Notes: a model not told the origin generated them from the letters alone. A stretch of DNA of 64,000 bases from Prorocentrum cordatum (GCA_963575745.1 CAUYUJ010014630.1:92501-156500); one strand, 5' to 3'. Shown: positions 1-11,990, counted from the first letter of the stretch. A program made the numbers and translations.

Positions 1-1261
1 GCCGAAAGCCCCTCCGCAGCATTCCCCTGGCGGCGCCCGCGCCGACATGGGGGCGACCCCCACGCCACTGCCCCTACCCCCGCTGAAGTCCCGCCCAGCC
101 CCTGCGCACCCCGCCGGGGCTCTGGAAATCTCCCGGGGCCTCGCGCCGCCTCCGACGCCGGTGAAGAACCTCCCCGCCCCTCCCCGCGTCTCCGAACCGG
201 CGCGGGGCAAATCGGCGACTCGGTCCCCAGCCGCTCTACACCGCGAAGCAAGAGCCACCGCTGATCCGCTCACGCGCGACCCCCCGCCGTCGACGCAAAA
301 AACGGAGGGGGGGGAAACGTGTTTGAGCAAGCGAAAGTGCCCGGCAACTGCCGGGCAAAACCAGCCCGCTTACAACGCGAACCGATTTGACACATTTTCG
401 CCCCCCTGCCAGTGCTGCTTGAAAAAATCGCACCCGAATGCGCCCGGAGGAGCCCCCGCGGTGGTCAAAAATGCCACGACACCTTCCGTGCCCTTCCAAA
501 GCCCGCCGCTTCCCGCGGAATGCATTTCCGAGCGTTCGGACGCGGCCCCAACGCTCCGGCACCCTCCGGCAATTTCCGAAAAGCTTCCAAGCCAAACCCC
601 CCATGCACCTTCAAAGCCCTGGTTTTCGACATTGCTCCCGACCTCTGAGAATCATTCCCAGCCCCCCCCCCGTTCCCCCAACCTCGCCGAGCGCCTTCCC
701 GGGCCGCCTCCGCCTTCAAAAACCATCCGAACCCCTCCCGGGCCCTGCTCATTTCCCGAAGCCTTTCAGAAACCGCCCAGGGCACTTCCGCGCCCCCGAG
801 CCCTCCGAGAAGCGCGGCGCACCTCCTCGGCGCTGCCCACCCCCGACCTGTCCCGGGCGGGCGGCGGGGGTTGGGGCGGGCACAGCGCCGCGCATCCTTT
901 CGCGGCGCGGCAGCCGGCAGCCCTGCGGGGCGAGCCTCGGGTTGGGTCTTCTTGTCGCCCCAGCTGCAGTGGAGCAGTCTTCGGGGCAGGGCCGCGCAGG
1001 CGGGGGGCGCTGCCCGGTGCTCCCCGCGCAGGCCTGAGCTAAAGCGCTGCCGTGGAGCGGGGTGCGCAGGCGGGCCAAGCTCGCAGTACTTGGCAGCTGG
1101 CGGCTGGGCCCCCAGCCATGACCTGCCGCTTGGCCAGCGCATTCCTTCTGCTGTTCTGGAAGACGCATGCGCACAGTGCCGACCCGGCAGCCTTCTGGGC
1201 TGACGCCGCGACATTGGTTTCGGCGCGCCCCACCCGAACCATAATCGCAAATGCATTTGAA
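1..1261. other. GC-rich stretch without a recognisable gene
   Basis: This is very C-rich DNA in which several frames stay open simply because stop codons are rare. Between about 420 and 840 there is a weak, degenerate 25-30-bp periodicity built on TTCC and CCxAA words. No protein family, splice pattern or RNA structure is recognisable. Confidence 0.5.
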
Positions 1262-1445
1262 CTCCCAGTCAGACCTAAATCAGACTTGGGTCTTAGGGCC
1301 AGAGTTACAATCCGACCTAAATCAGACCTGGGTCTTAGGGCCAGAGTTAGATCGGAGTTCCAGTCAGACCTAAATCAGAGTTGGCGCTGAGGGCCAGACT
1401 TGAATCTGAGTTCCAGCGCAGACATGAATCAGACCTTCATCAGAA
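1262..1445. repeat. Short tandem repeat, units of 42-53 bp
   Basis: Three to four imperfect copies contain the words GACCTAAATCAGA and GGGTCTTAGGGCCAGAGTT. The GACCTAAATC word starts near 1272, 1314 and 1367, and a decayed copy follows to about 1445. Confidence 0.7.
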
Positions 1446-1844
1446 GTTTTGGGCCTGAACAGAGAAACAGAGTTTGCCCCCAAAGGACACACTCAAGCCA
1501 AGGACCCAACCATAAGCAGCCTCGAATATCTCGGGGCAGGTGAGGAGGAGGGGGCCAGGAGAACGACTGCGGCGTTGCCTGGCAGAGAAAAGCCGCTGGG
1601 CTCGCAAGGGAAGGCGCTGTTTGGCGCGAGCCCCGTGCGCCGCCGTTTCGTGCCCACTTCCTGCCAGCTCTGCCACTCCTCTCCTTGATTCCAGTGCGCA
1701 GCGCTGTGCTCCTGCCCGCCTGGCCCGCGCTGGCACGAGCCCCATGCCTCGCAGTTTTGTATCCATTGCCTTCTCTCGTGCTTCTCTCCTCCTCCGGCGC
1801 CTCCAGTCCCCACGCTCAAGACTCCTCCCTCGTCCACCTTCCTC

Positions 1845-2055
1845 CTTCCTCCTCCTCCTCTCTCCCTCCTCCCTTCTCCTCCTCCTTCTCCTTCTCCTCC
1901 TCCTCCTCCTCCTCCTCCTCGTCCTCGTCCTCCTCCTCCTGCTTCTCCTCCTCCTCCTCCTCCTCCTCCTCCTCCTCCCTCCTCCTCGTCCTTGTCCTCG
2001 TCCTCGTCCTCGTCCTCGTCCTCCTCCTTCTCCTCCTTCTCCTCCTCTTCCTCTA
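1845..2055. repeat. CTC/TCC microsatellite
   Basis: This is a pyrimidine-rich array of CTC triplets with an internal block of alternating CCTCGT hexamers (about 1983-2025). It has no stop codons in any frame, so poly-Ser/Leu/Pro and poly-Glu/Arg frames appear that I do not regard as genes. Confidence 0.9.
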
Positions 2056-2200
2056 TTTTTGTCCTTATAGATAACTTCTCCAGGTCGCACACCGAAGCCA
2101 GTTTTTTGAGGGCAGGCCGGGCGTTTCGCCAGAGACTTCCTCACCATTCATGACACTCAAACTTCAAAAAGGGCAACATATTTACGTAACATATTTACGT

Positions 2201-2699
2201 ATGGAGGGCGGGTGGTTTTCAAAATGTGGCTCTCGCCTTGGCGCTGCGCACATTCGTTAAAACACATTCCAGAGCTTCACGGATTGAGGGCGGGTCGGTT
2301 TCAAAATGTAGCTCTCGCTTTAGCGCCGCGCACACTCGCTTTAGATATTTGCAAGAGCTTCACGGATGGAGGGCGGGTGGTTTTCAAAATGTGGCCCTCG
2401 CCTTAGCGCCGCGCACATTCGTTTTGAAGTGTGGCAAGAGCTTCACGGATTGAGGACGGGTCGTTTTCAAAATGTGGCTCTCGCCATGGCGCCGCGCACA
2501 TTCATCCTAAACTTTTGCAGGAGCATCACGGATTGAGGGCGGGCCGTTTTCAAAATGTGGCTCTCGCCTCAGCGCCGTGCACATTAATTCGAAACATTTG
2601 GGAAAGCTTCACGGATTGAGGGTGGGTCGGTTTCAAATTGAAGCTCTCGCCTTAGCGCCGCGCACATTCGTTCATCAAATACGAAGGAGTTTTACGGAT
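2201..2699. repeat. 83-bp satellite, six copies
   Basis: Units starting near 2201, 2284, 2367, 2450, 2533 and 2616 share GAGGGCGGGT, TTTTCAAAATGTGGCTCTCG, CGCCGCGCACATTCG and AGCTTCACGGAT. The spacing is exactly 83 bp. A diverged single copy of the same unit, with its 3' flank, occurs at about 40625-40910. Confidence 0.9.
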
Positions 2700-3034
2700 T
2701 CCCATGAGCAACGTACCAGAAATTGTGTTTTGGAAGGATTCAGGATTATGCAGGCGCAACAGTTATGTTGATTCGCGGTGTTGAAGTCCCCAAACAGCGT
2801 TCTGGCACGATTCTGGATCGTCAAGATGCAGCAGTCAAGATGATCCGTGGCGTTGGAATCCCGAGAACAATGTTTTGGTATGCTTAAGGGTCTTCAAACG
2901 GTTGTCTTCCAACGAGGCAGTTTCCTCAATAGAAAGGAGCCGTCGTAAGGGCCTATGAAGAGGGAGCTTGAAGGGAGGGTGATTTTCAACATCGTTGATA
3001 ACTCTTGGGTTTGCACTGGTCCTCTTCCTCATCC
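2700..3034. other. Spacer related to the 40.7-kb locus
   Basis: This DNA follows the 83-bp satellite. It contains TTGATTCGCGG and TCTGGCACG words that also follow the isolated satellite copy at 40.7-40.9 kb, so the flank probably belongs to the same dispersed repeat. No gene is seen. Confidence 0.45.
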
Positions 3035-3252
3035 TCCGCCCTCCTCCTCCTCCTCCTCCGCCTTCCTCCTCCTCCTCCTCCTCCTCCTCCCTCCCTCCCT
3101 CCCTGCCGAGCCTCCGTTTCTCCTCCTCCTCCTCCTCCCCCTTCCTCGTCCTCCTCCTCCTCCCTCGTCCCTCCTCCTCCCCCTCCTCCTCCTCCCTCCC
3201 TCCCGAACCTCCATCCCTCCTCCTCCTCCTCCTCCTCCTCCTCCTCCTCCTC
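3035..3252. repeat. CTC microsatellite with CCCT blocks
   Basis: This is a pyrimidine tract of CTC triplets interrupted by CCCT tetramer runs and a duplicated GAGCCTCC/GAACCTCC interruption. The open frames over it are low complexity. Confidence 0.9.
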
Positions 3253-3455
3253 CGCTCCCTGTCCTCTCATCCCGGTGACCGCGGCTCTGGGCACCGCGCA
3301 TTGCTGCGGAGTCCCCGAGGCGCGCGCCGGTCGCCCCGAAGGAGTCCCGGCGACGCGCGCGGGTTGTCCGCGCGCGCGGGGCAACAAAACGCGGGTGGCT
3401 GACAACGGGCAAGGCGCCCGGCAGAGCGCGCGGGCCCACGAGCCGGTGGGGCCAC

Positions 3456-4245
3456 GAAGCGCGTGGAGGGTGTGCATTCGGTGGATTTCCCCAGGGGGGC
3501 AGGACATGTGCAAGGGGGATGCCGACATTCAGATGCGGTCGGCGGGGAGCCGCATGCGAGCCCTGCCGCCAGGGCCTTCGGTGGAGCCCCCATAGGAGGC
3601 CATGGAAAAGTTGAGTGGTGTGCGAAATTTAACATGCAGTAGACGGGGAGCCGCATGTGAACGTTGCCACTGGGGCCTTCGCTGGAGCTCCATATGGGGC
3701 CACGAAGCGCGGGAGGGGTGTGCTGAAATGGACATGCGGTGGGCAGGGGACCGCATGCGAACTTTGCCACTGGGCCCTTCGGTGGAGCTCCCTATGGGGC
3801 CACAAGACGTGTAAACGGTTTGCTGATATGGACATGTGGTGGGCGGGGAGTCGCATGCGAACTTTACCACTGGGGCCTTTGGTGGTGCTCCCTATGGGGC
3901 CACAAAACGTGTGAGGGGTGTGCTGTGATGGACATGCGGTGGGGGGGGGAGCCGCACGTGAACTTTTCCACTGGGGGCTTCATGGGGCCACGAAGCGCTT
4001 GAGGCGTGTGCCGACATGGACATGCGGCGGGCGGAAGGCCTCATGTGAACTTCTCCACTGAGGTCCTCGGTGGAGCTCCCTATGGGGCAACGAAGCGCGG
4101 GAAGGGTGTGCCGAAATGGACATTCGGTGGGTGGGGAGCCGCCTGCAAACTTTGCCACTGGGGTCTTCGGTAGAGCCCCCATATGTGGCCGCGAAACGTG
4201 TGAGGGGTATGTCGTAATGGACATACGGAGGGCAGAGGCAGGGAT
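3456..4245. repeat. 100-bp satellite, seven to eight copies
   Basis: The word GGGGAGCCGCATGCGA recurs near 3544, 3645, 3745, 3845, 3946, 4032 and 4133, giving a 100-101-bp period. One unit is 14 bp short because it lacks the GGTGGAGCTCCCTA segment. Each unit contains CTTTGCCACTGGGGCCTTCG and TATGGGGCCACGAAGCG. The frames open across it repeat with the array and are not convincing genes. Confidence 0.9.
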
Positions 4246-4272
4246 GGGAGGCGAGCAAGGAGTTGGGGGAGG

Positions 4273-4340
4273 ATGAGGAGGATGAGGAGGAGGAGGAGGA
4301 GGAGGAGGAGGAGGAGGAGGAGGAGGAGGAGGAGGAGGAA
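4273..4340. repeat. GGA microsatellite
   Basis: A short GGA run lies directly downstream (plus sense) of the 100-bp satellite. Confidence 0.9.
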
Positions 4341-4529
4341 GGAGACGCGGGGGACTGCCTCTTCGAAGCGAAGACCCAACACCACAGGATGGGTGGGACA
4401 AAAAAAAACTCCGCACGTCAGGGACCAGGACTTTGAACGTTCCACCCTGACAGAAGGAATGCCTGAGAATGCCTCGAACCGCGCTGCAGCTTTCTCGGGA
4501 GCGCCAACGTCCTGGTTTATCCGAGAGTC

Positions 4530-4599
4530 CCCCGTGTAAGGGGCCCCGGAAGACATGCGCGTCGCCCTCCCGGAAGAAGACGTAGTCCACGCAGCCGTC
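4530..4599 (-). CDS. Candidate exon, unknown protein (DGCVDYVFFREG)
   Basis: On the minus strand a CGCAG acceptor is followed directly by codons reading DGCVDYVFFREGDAHVFRG. Almost every codon ends in G or C, which is typical of real coding sequence in a GC-rich protist. The frame stays open beyond the range given and I cannot fix the donor. It lies downstream of two other exon-like segments on the same strand (5048-5132 and 5423-5529), separated by CTC/CCCT arrays that would be introns. The phases do not join simply, so an exon may be missing or the gene may be dead. I do not recognise the protein family. Confidence 0.35.
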
Positions 4600-4751
4600 C
4601 TGCGAGGCGGAACGCCATGGGGGGGGGGGGGGCGAGGGGATCGAGGTTTCGTGAGGCTTGAGGCCTTCGGACGCGATCGTTGGCTATCGTCGGCTCTCCA
4701 ATCTCGGGATGCCTCCAAGCGGCTGCGCCTCGCCGAGAGCGTTCCGGCCCC

Positions 4752-5040
4752 TCCTCCCCCCCCTGCTCCTCCCGCTCCCCCTCCCCCTCCTCCTCCTCCT
4801 CCTCCTCCTCCTCCTCCTCCCCCGCCTCCTCCTCCTCCTCCTCCTCCTCCTCCTCTCTTCTTCTTCTTCTTCCTCCTCCTCCTCCTCCTCCTCCTCCTCC
4901 TCCCTCCCTCCCTCCCTCCCTCCCTCCCTCCCCCTCCCTCCCTCCCTCCCTCCCTCCCTCCCTCCCTCCCCCTCCCTCCCTCCCTCTCCCTCCCTCCCTC
5001 CCTCCCTCCCTCCCTCCCTCCCTCCCTCCCTCCCTCCCCA
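4752..5040. repeat. CTC array changing to a CCCT tetramer array
   Basis: CTC triplets (about 4752-4903) change to CCCT tetramers (about 4904-5038) with occasional CCCCCT units. On the minus strand it lies between two candidate exons, where it would be intronic. Confidence 0.9.
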
Positions 5041-5047
5041 CCTTTAC

Positions 5048-5132
5048 CCAACTGAAGCCCAAAACGGGCTAATATCATCATGTTGGACTGGTAGTAGGTG
5101 CGGTGCTCGTAGTGGCGGTTCCAAGGACATGG
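5048..5132 (-). CDS. Candidate exon, unknown protein (PWNRHYEHRTYY)
   Basis: The minus strand reads a TGGCAG acceptor, then PCPWNRHYEHRTYYQSNMM and about nine more residues, then a donor G|GTAAAG. The composition (aromatic, His, Asn) differs from the surrounding low-complexity frames and suggests real protein. It lies between the candidate exons at 5423-5529 and about 4530-4599. The family is unknown. The sequence shows exon-like structure; a shared gene for the three segments is inference. Confidence 0.4.
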
Positions 5133-5333
5133 CTGCCAGGATGTGAGGTTCGAGCGTCCGTTCAGCAAACAGGATGCGGTAGAAGGGGGTGCGGGGAGCG
5201 CGCGCGCCCCCTTTTCTCCTCCGATCCGAAATAGCTTCGGTCAAGTTACCGTACAAGTCAGTGCATCTATGTACATCTACGGCGGCAGGGAGCGTGTGGT
5301 AACGACTCTCCCTCCCTCCCTCCTCTCCCTCTC

Positions 5334-5424
5334 TCCGTCCTTCCTCCTCCTCCTCCTCCTCCTCCTCCTCCTCCTCCTCCTCCTCCTCCTACCCCTCCTC
5401 CTCCTACCCCTCCTCCTCCTACCC
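5334..5424. repeat. CTC microsatellite
   Basis: CTC triplets end in three CTCCTACCCC-type units. It abuts the donor side of the candidate minus-strand exon at 5423. Confidence 0.85.
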
Positions 5425-5529
5425 CCTCGCAGCCTCCTGGCGCTGCACCCCGTCCTGGGCATAAGCGGACGTGTGGCTGACCGCGCGGACGCCCGGATGC
5501 AGGGCGTGGAAGGCGGACTGGAAGCCCGC
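5423..5529 (-). CDS. Candidate exon, unknown protein (AGFQSAFHALHPG)
   Basis: A minus-strand GGGCAG acceptor at about 5530 is followed by AGFQSAFHALHPGVRAVSHT and another 15 residues. The segment ends at a GT donor (5422-5421) that merges into the CTC array. Codons are strongly GC3 and free of low complexity. It appears to be the most upstream of three exon-like islands of one minus-strand gene whose introns are microsatellites. I do not recognise the domain. Confidence 0.4.
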
Positions 5530-5564
5530 CTGCCCAGACGTCTGGCGCTCTTACTTCTTCGAAT

Positions 5565-5745
5565 GCGTCCTCCTGCTCCTCCTCCACCTCCTCCTCCTCC
5601 TCCTCCTCTTCTTCCTCCTCCTCCTCTCCTACCCCCTCCTCCTACCCCTCCTCCTCCTCCTCCTCCTCCTCTCCTCCTCCTCCTCCGCCTCCTCCTCCGC
5701 CTCCCCCTCCTCCTTCTCCTCCTCCACCTCCTCCTCCTCCTCCTT
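5565..5745. repeat. CTC microsatellite
   Basis: An interrupted CTC/CCT array with CTCCTACCCC interruptions like those at 5390-5425. Confidence 0.85.
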
Positions 5746-5876
5746 CCGATCGGCTTCCCTGTGACCGGCTTTTCGTCCCGAGTCGTGTCTTGACTGTCCT
5801 GGGGCCCGTGGAAGGCCCAGGGAGGCCGAAAATTAACCTAAACCGGCCGCTCCCATGCTGTCGGAGCCTCGGATAG
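5746..5876. other. Short unique island
   Basis: About 130 bp of ordinary sequence between the CTC and GAC arrays. It is open on the minus strand but no splice-supported exon or family can be assigned. Confidence 0.3.
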
Positions 5877-8800
5877 GCGACGACGACGACGACGACGATG
5901 ACAAATTTGACGACGACGACGACAAATGTGACGACGACGACAAATCCGACGACGATGAATTCGACGACGACGACGACGACGGCGACGACGACGACCACGA
6001 CCACGACAACGACACGACGATGACGACGACGACGACGACCACGACGACGACACGACGACGACGACGGCAACGACGACGAAGACGACGACGACGACGACAA
6101 CGACGAGACGACGACGATGACGATGACGACGACCACGACAACGACACGACGACGACGACGGCAACGACGACGAAGACGACGACGCCAACGACAACGACGA
6201 GACGACGACGACGACCACGACCACGAACACGACAACGACACGACCACGACGAAGACCAAGACGACGACGACGAATACGACGACGACGACGACCACGACAC
6301 GACGACGAAGACGACGAAGACGACGACGACAACGACACGACGACGATGACGACGAAGACGACGACACCAACGACACGACGACAACGACAACGATACGACG
6401 ACGACCACGACAGTGCCGACGACGACGACAGTGCCGACGACGACGTCGACGAAGATGACGACGACCACGACCACGACACGACGACGACGAAGACGACGAC
6501 AACGATAACGACACGAGGGCGAAGACGACGACGACAACGACACCGACACGACGACTGCGACGACGACGACGACAACGACAACGACACGACGACGACGAAG
6601 ACGACGACAACAACGACAACGACAAGCCGACGGCAACGACGACCACAACGACAACGACACGACGACGACACCACGACAACGACAACGACACGATGACGAC
6701 GAAGAGGACGACGACCACGACAACGACAACGACAACGACACGACAACGACAACGACCACGACAACGACACGACGATGACGAAGACGACAACGCCAACGAC
6801 AAGTCGACGACGACGACGCCGACGACGACGACGAAGACGACGACGACCACGACCACGACCACGACACGACGACGACGACGAAGACAACGACGACAACGAC
6901 AACGACACGACGACGACGAAGACGACGACGACAACGACAACGACATGACGACGACGAAGACGACTACGACAACGACAACGACACGACGACGAAGACGACG
7001 AAGACAACGACAGCGACACGACGACGACGATGGAGACGACGACAACAACGACAAGGGCACGACGAAAACGACGACGGCGACGACGACCATGACCACGACA
7101 ACCCCGACGACACGACGACGACAACGACAACGACGACGACGACAACGACAACGACAACGACGACGGCGACGACCACCAGCACGACCACGACCACGAGCAC
7201 GACCACGACCACGACAACAACAACGACGACGGCAACGACGATGGAGACGACGACGAAGACGACGACGACCACAACCACGACACGACGAGAAAGACGACGA
7301 CGGCGACGACGAAGACAACGACCACGACTCGACGGAGACGGCGACGAAGACGACAACGACAACGACAACGACACGACGACGACGAAGAGGACGACGACCA
7401 CGACCGCGACCACGACCACGTCAACGACACGACGACGACGACAACTACGACGACACGACGACGAAGGCGACGACGACCACGACAACGACACGCCGACGAC
7501 GACGACGCCGACGACGACGGTGAAGACGACGACGACCACGGCCACGACACGACGGCGACGAAGACGACGACGACGACGACAACGACACGACGACCACCAC
7601 GACAGCGACAACGACACGACGACGAAGACGACGACGACCACGACCACGACACGACGACGACGACGGCGACGACAACGACAACGACACGACGACGACGAGG
7701 ACGAAGACGACGACGACAACGACAACAACGGCGAAGAAAACCACGACCACGACAACGACACGACGACGACGACGAAGACGACGACGACGACTCGACGACG
7801 ACGACCACGACCACGACGACCACGAGGACGACGACCACGACAACGACCACGACACGACGACGACGACAACGACAACGACACGACGACGACGAGGAAGACG
7901 ACGACGACCACGACAACGACGACGACGCCGACGACGAAGACGACCAAGACGACGACGACGAAAACGACAACGACCACGACCACGACACGACGACGACGAC
8001 GACGAATACGACGACGACAACGACAACGACACGACGACGAAGACGACGACGACAACGACACCGACACGACGACGAAGACGACGACGGCAACGACAATGAC
8101 ACGACGACGACAACGGCACGACGACGACGACAACGACAACGACACCACGACGACGACGAAGAAGACGACGACCAGGACCACAACAACGACGACGACAACG
8201 ACAACGACCACGACGACGACGAAGACGACGACGACCACGACAACATCCACGACAACGACACGATGACGATGACACACCTGACAACGACGACGACGAATAC
8301 GACGACCACGACAACGCCACGCCGACGTTGACGACGCCGACGACGACGACGAAGACGACGACGACCACGACACGACGACGACGACGTCGACGAAGACGAC
8401 GACGACAACGACAACGAATCGACCACAAATACGACAACGACACCAACGACACGACGACGAAGACGACGACGACCAGGACCACGACACGACGACGACGACG
8501 ACGATGACGACGACGACCACGACCACGACACGACGACGACGACGACAACCATTCAACGACGACGACGACGAGCACGACGACGACAACGACAACGACACAA
8601 CGACGACGTCGACGAAGACGACGACGACAACGACGACGACCAGGACCACGACACGACGACGACGAAGACGACGACGACCACGACGACGACACGACGACGA
8701 CGATGACGACAACCATTCAACGACGACGACGGCGAGCACGACGACGACAAGGACAACGACGCGACGACGACGCCGAGGACGACGACGACGACGACAACGA

Positions 8801-10711
8801 CACGAAGACGACGACGAAGAAGACGACGACCGAGACCACGCCACGACGACGACGAAGACAACGACGACGACATGACGACGACGAAGAAAGCGAGAACCAC
8901 GACCACGACAACGACCACGACGGCGACACGACAACGACGACAGCGACAACGACACGACGACGAAGACGACGACGACCACGACACCGACACGCCGACGACG
9001 ACGCCGACGACGAAGACGACGAACAAGACGACGACGACGATGACGAAAACGACGACGACCACGACCACGACACGACGACGACGAAGACGACGACGACAAC
9101 GACACGACGACGACAAAGACGACGACGACAACGACAACGACACGACGACGACGAAGACGACGACGACAACGACAACGGCACGACGACGACGAAGACGACG
9201 ACGACAACGACACCACGACGCCGACGAAGAAGACGACGACCAGGACCACAACAACGACGACGACGACAACGACAATGACCACGACGACGACGACGACCAC
9301 GACCACGACACGACGACGACGATGACAAATCTGACAACGACGACGACGACGAAGACGACGACGACCACGACAACGACAAGCCGACGACGACGTCGACGAC
9401 GACGAAGACGACGACGACCACGACAACGACACGACGACGACGTCGACGGAGACGACGACGACAACGACAACGAATCGAACACAACGACGACGACGACGGC
9501 GACCACGACCACGACAAAGACGACGACGACCACGACTACGACACGACGACGCCGACGACGACGAAGACACGACGACCACGGCCACGACACGACGACGAGG
9601 ACGACGACAACAACGACACAACGATGACGACGACGAAGACGACGACGACAACGACAACGACACGACGACGACGAAGACGACGACGACAACGACAATGACA
9701 CGACGACGACGAAGACGACGACGACAACGACAACGACACCACGACGACGACGAAGAAGACGACGACCAGGACGACAACAACGACGACGACAACGACAACG
9801 ACCACGACGACGACGACGAAGACGACGACGACCACGACCACGACCACGTCCACGACAACGACACGACGACGATGACAAATCTGACAACGAAGACGACGAA
9901 AACGACGACGACCACGACAATGGCACGCCGACGACGACGACGCCGACGACGACCACGAAGACGACGACGACGACCACGACACGACGACGACGAAGACGAC
10001 GACGACAACGACAACGAATCGACCACGACAACGACAACGAATCGACCACGAATAGGACGCCGACGACGACGACACGACTACGAAGACGACGATGACGACC
10101 AGGACCACGACACGACGACGACCACGACAACGAAGACGACGACGACCACGACTACGACACGACGACGACGACACAACGACGACGACGACGAAGACGACGA
10201 CGACGACGACAACGACGACACGACGACGACCACGAAGACGACGACGACAAGGACACGAAGACGACGACGAAGAAAACGACAACCACGACCACGCCACGAC
10301 GACGACGAAGACTACGACGACGACGCGACGACGACGAAGAGGACGACGACCACGACCATGACCACGACCACGACCACGACAACGACACGACGACAACGAC
10401 AACGACACGCCGACGACGACGCCGACGCCCACGACGACGAATACGACGACGACCACGACCACGACACGACGACGCCGACGTCGACGAAGACGACGACGAC
10501 AACGAATCGACCACAACGACGACGACGACAACGACACGACGACGACAAAGACGACGACGACCACGACCACGACATGACGACGTCGACGACGACGACAACG
10601 AAGACGACGACGACCACGACCACAACACGACGACGAGGACGACGACGACAACGACACAACGACGACGACGAAGACGACGACGACAAGGACAACGACACGA
10701 CGACGACGACG
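5877..10711. repeat. 4.8-kb degenerate GAC array with higher-order repeats
   Basis: The plus strand is almost entirely GAC/ACG triplets, with AAC, AAG and CAC variants and small phase slips. It is stop-free in most frames and yields artefactual frames of over 1,000 codons rich in Val/Ser/Arg (minus) or Asp/Thr/Arg (plus). Larger blocks recur. GATGACAAATCTGACAACGA occurs near 9319 and 9868, with a diverged GATGACACACCTGACAACGA near 8268. A GACCAGGACCACAACAACGA block occurs near 8168 and 9238, with a variant near 9763. The array has therefore grown by duplicating blocks of several hundred bp as well as by triplet slippage. Confidence 0.9.
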
Positions 10712-10865
10712 CCCGCCTCGAAGGCCATCCGCACCGGCGCGCCCACCTCGGCGGCCGTGAATGCGCGGGAGGCCGTGCGGCCCCACTGGTCGGTCCGCCC
10801 GACGGCCGGGCCCTCTCGTCCAGCGGCGCGGCACGGGCGGGCGAGGCGGCCCTGAGATCGATCCG
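10712..10865. other. Unique GC-rich island between arrays
   Basis: Non-repetitive GC-rich DNA is open on both strands (plus-strand residues such as GAPTSAAVNAREAVRPHW). Without splice signals or a family match I cannot decide whether it is an exon. Confidence 0.25.
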
Positions 10866-11052
10866 CCCTCCTCCCTCCTCCCTCCTCCACCTCCTCCCTC
10901 CTCCACCTCCTCCGCCTCCTCCCTTCTCGCTCCTCGCTCCTCCCGCCTCGCTCCTCGCGCCTCGAGCCTCGCTCCTCGCTCCCCGCTCCTCGCTCCTCGC
11001 TCCTCCCTTCTCCCTCCTCCTTCCTCTCCCTTCCTTCCTCTCTCCTCCTACG
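10866..11052. repeat. CTCC and CTCGCTC heptamer repeat
   Basis: CTCCCTC/CTCCAC units pass into CTCGCTC/CTCGCGC heptamers at about 10926-11010. A related heptamer array is at 46244-46345. Confidence 0.85.
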
Positions 11053-11104
11053 ACGCTGCGGTCGGACATCTACTTCAGCCTCCTGCGTGCTGCCCCCCAC
11101 CCAG

Positions 11105-11344
11105 GTGAAGAACATCATAGGCCTCACGCCTCACCACCGAAGACCATCACAGGCCCCACACCCCTCGCAGCTGCCATCGTCGGGGCTGCTTGGGGCCCGC
11201 CATTTCCCGCCAACTCACCATTACACCATGCCGTCAATAAGCACTGGAGGGCGCCGAGGCCTTCCCCACGGCCCCTCGGCCAACGAAGACGGCCTTAGGG
11301 AAGGGTGCCAACATACTTCCACAACTCAAGCCTCAATGCCTTAA
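11105..11344 (+). CDS. Weak candidate exon (VKNIIGL)
   Basis: A CCCACCCAG acceptor-like site is followed by GTGAAGAACATCATAGGC, reading VKNIIGL, which resembles the VKNTFI motif seen at 27.9 kb on the other strand. The frame is open to 11344. Downstream residues are Pro/His/Ser-rich and unconvincing, so this is a low-confidence coding call. Confidence 0.2.
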   Translation: MKNIIGLTPHHRRPSQAPHPSQLPSSGLLGARHFPPTHHYTMPSISTGGRRGLPHGPSANEDGLREGCQHTSTTQASMP

Positions 11345-11510
11345 GGCGCCAATTGCCACCATCCACCGTCTTCCTCCTCAGGGCCGCGACCGGGATTTAT
11401 TCCCCTGCCCGCTGACTGTGCCTGTCAACGTCAGCTCACCTACGCACTATGGCGCATTGGCCACCCCCCACCTTTCCAGAATGCTGTGTCGGGGTGCTGG
11501 AGGGCTGACA
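11345..11510. other. Unique spacer
   Basis: Ordinary sequence upstream of the 89-bp repeat. No gene is seen. Confidence 0.3.
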
Positions 11511-11745
11511 GTGCCACTTCGGTGTCACTCATGCGGCCGCCTCGCCCACGCTCCAGCCACCAGGATGACGCTTCGACCCGTGCCGCCACAGAGTCACACG
11601 TGCCGCTGCGGTGCCGATCATGCGGTCGCTCCCTCTCCCCGCCCCCTACCAGGGTGATGGTCCGACCCGTGCCGCCACAGCGTCAAATGTGCCGCTGTGG
11701 TGTCATGTGATCGTCCCCGCTCCCCGCCCCCTCTGCGTGCTCCTC
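11511..11745. repeat. 89-bp tandem repeat, about 2.6 copies
   Basis: GTGCCRCTKYGGTGYC starts at 11511, 11600 and 11689 (89-bp spacing). Units share CATGCGG, ACCAGG(A/G)TGA and GACCCGTGCCGCCACAG. Confidence 0.85.
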
Positions 11746-11814
11746 GAGGACGGGCCTGCGAGCCATCACACATTCGTATAGGCGCGAAATCTTACTCACA
11801 CCCCCCTCTTCTTG

Positions 11815-11990
11815 TGGCCCTCGCAGTCCAGCCCTTGGCCGTCGCAGCTGGGCTGGTTGCCCGTGCTGCTCAGCAGGTGGCCTTGGTATCCCTCCTGGTG
11901 GCATTCGTGGCTGAACTGGAAACCCTCGTAGTTGAGCTGGTGGCCCTCGAACAACTGTTGCAAGCTCTGGTGGTTTGGCATACTAAGGGT
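11815..11990. repeat. Degenerate 27-33-bp minisatellite (GTGGCCCTCG...)
   Basis: Units begin GTGGCCxTCG and contain AGCTxAGCTGG-like words. A sister array is at 13480-13640. On the minus strand both read as imperfect 9-11-residue repeats rich in EGHQ and SYEGH. Whether that peptide repeat is translated is unknown. Confidence 0.6.

Noticed and set aside
5642-10130. Frames of 500-1,000 codons across the GAC array on both strands
   Set aside because: The triplet array lacks stop codons in all frames. The translations are Val/Ser/Arg or Asp/Thr/Arg low complexity with no start context, splice sites or family.
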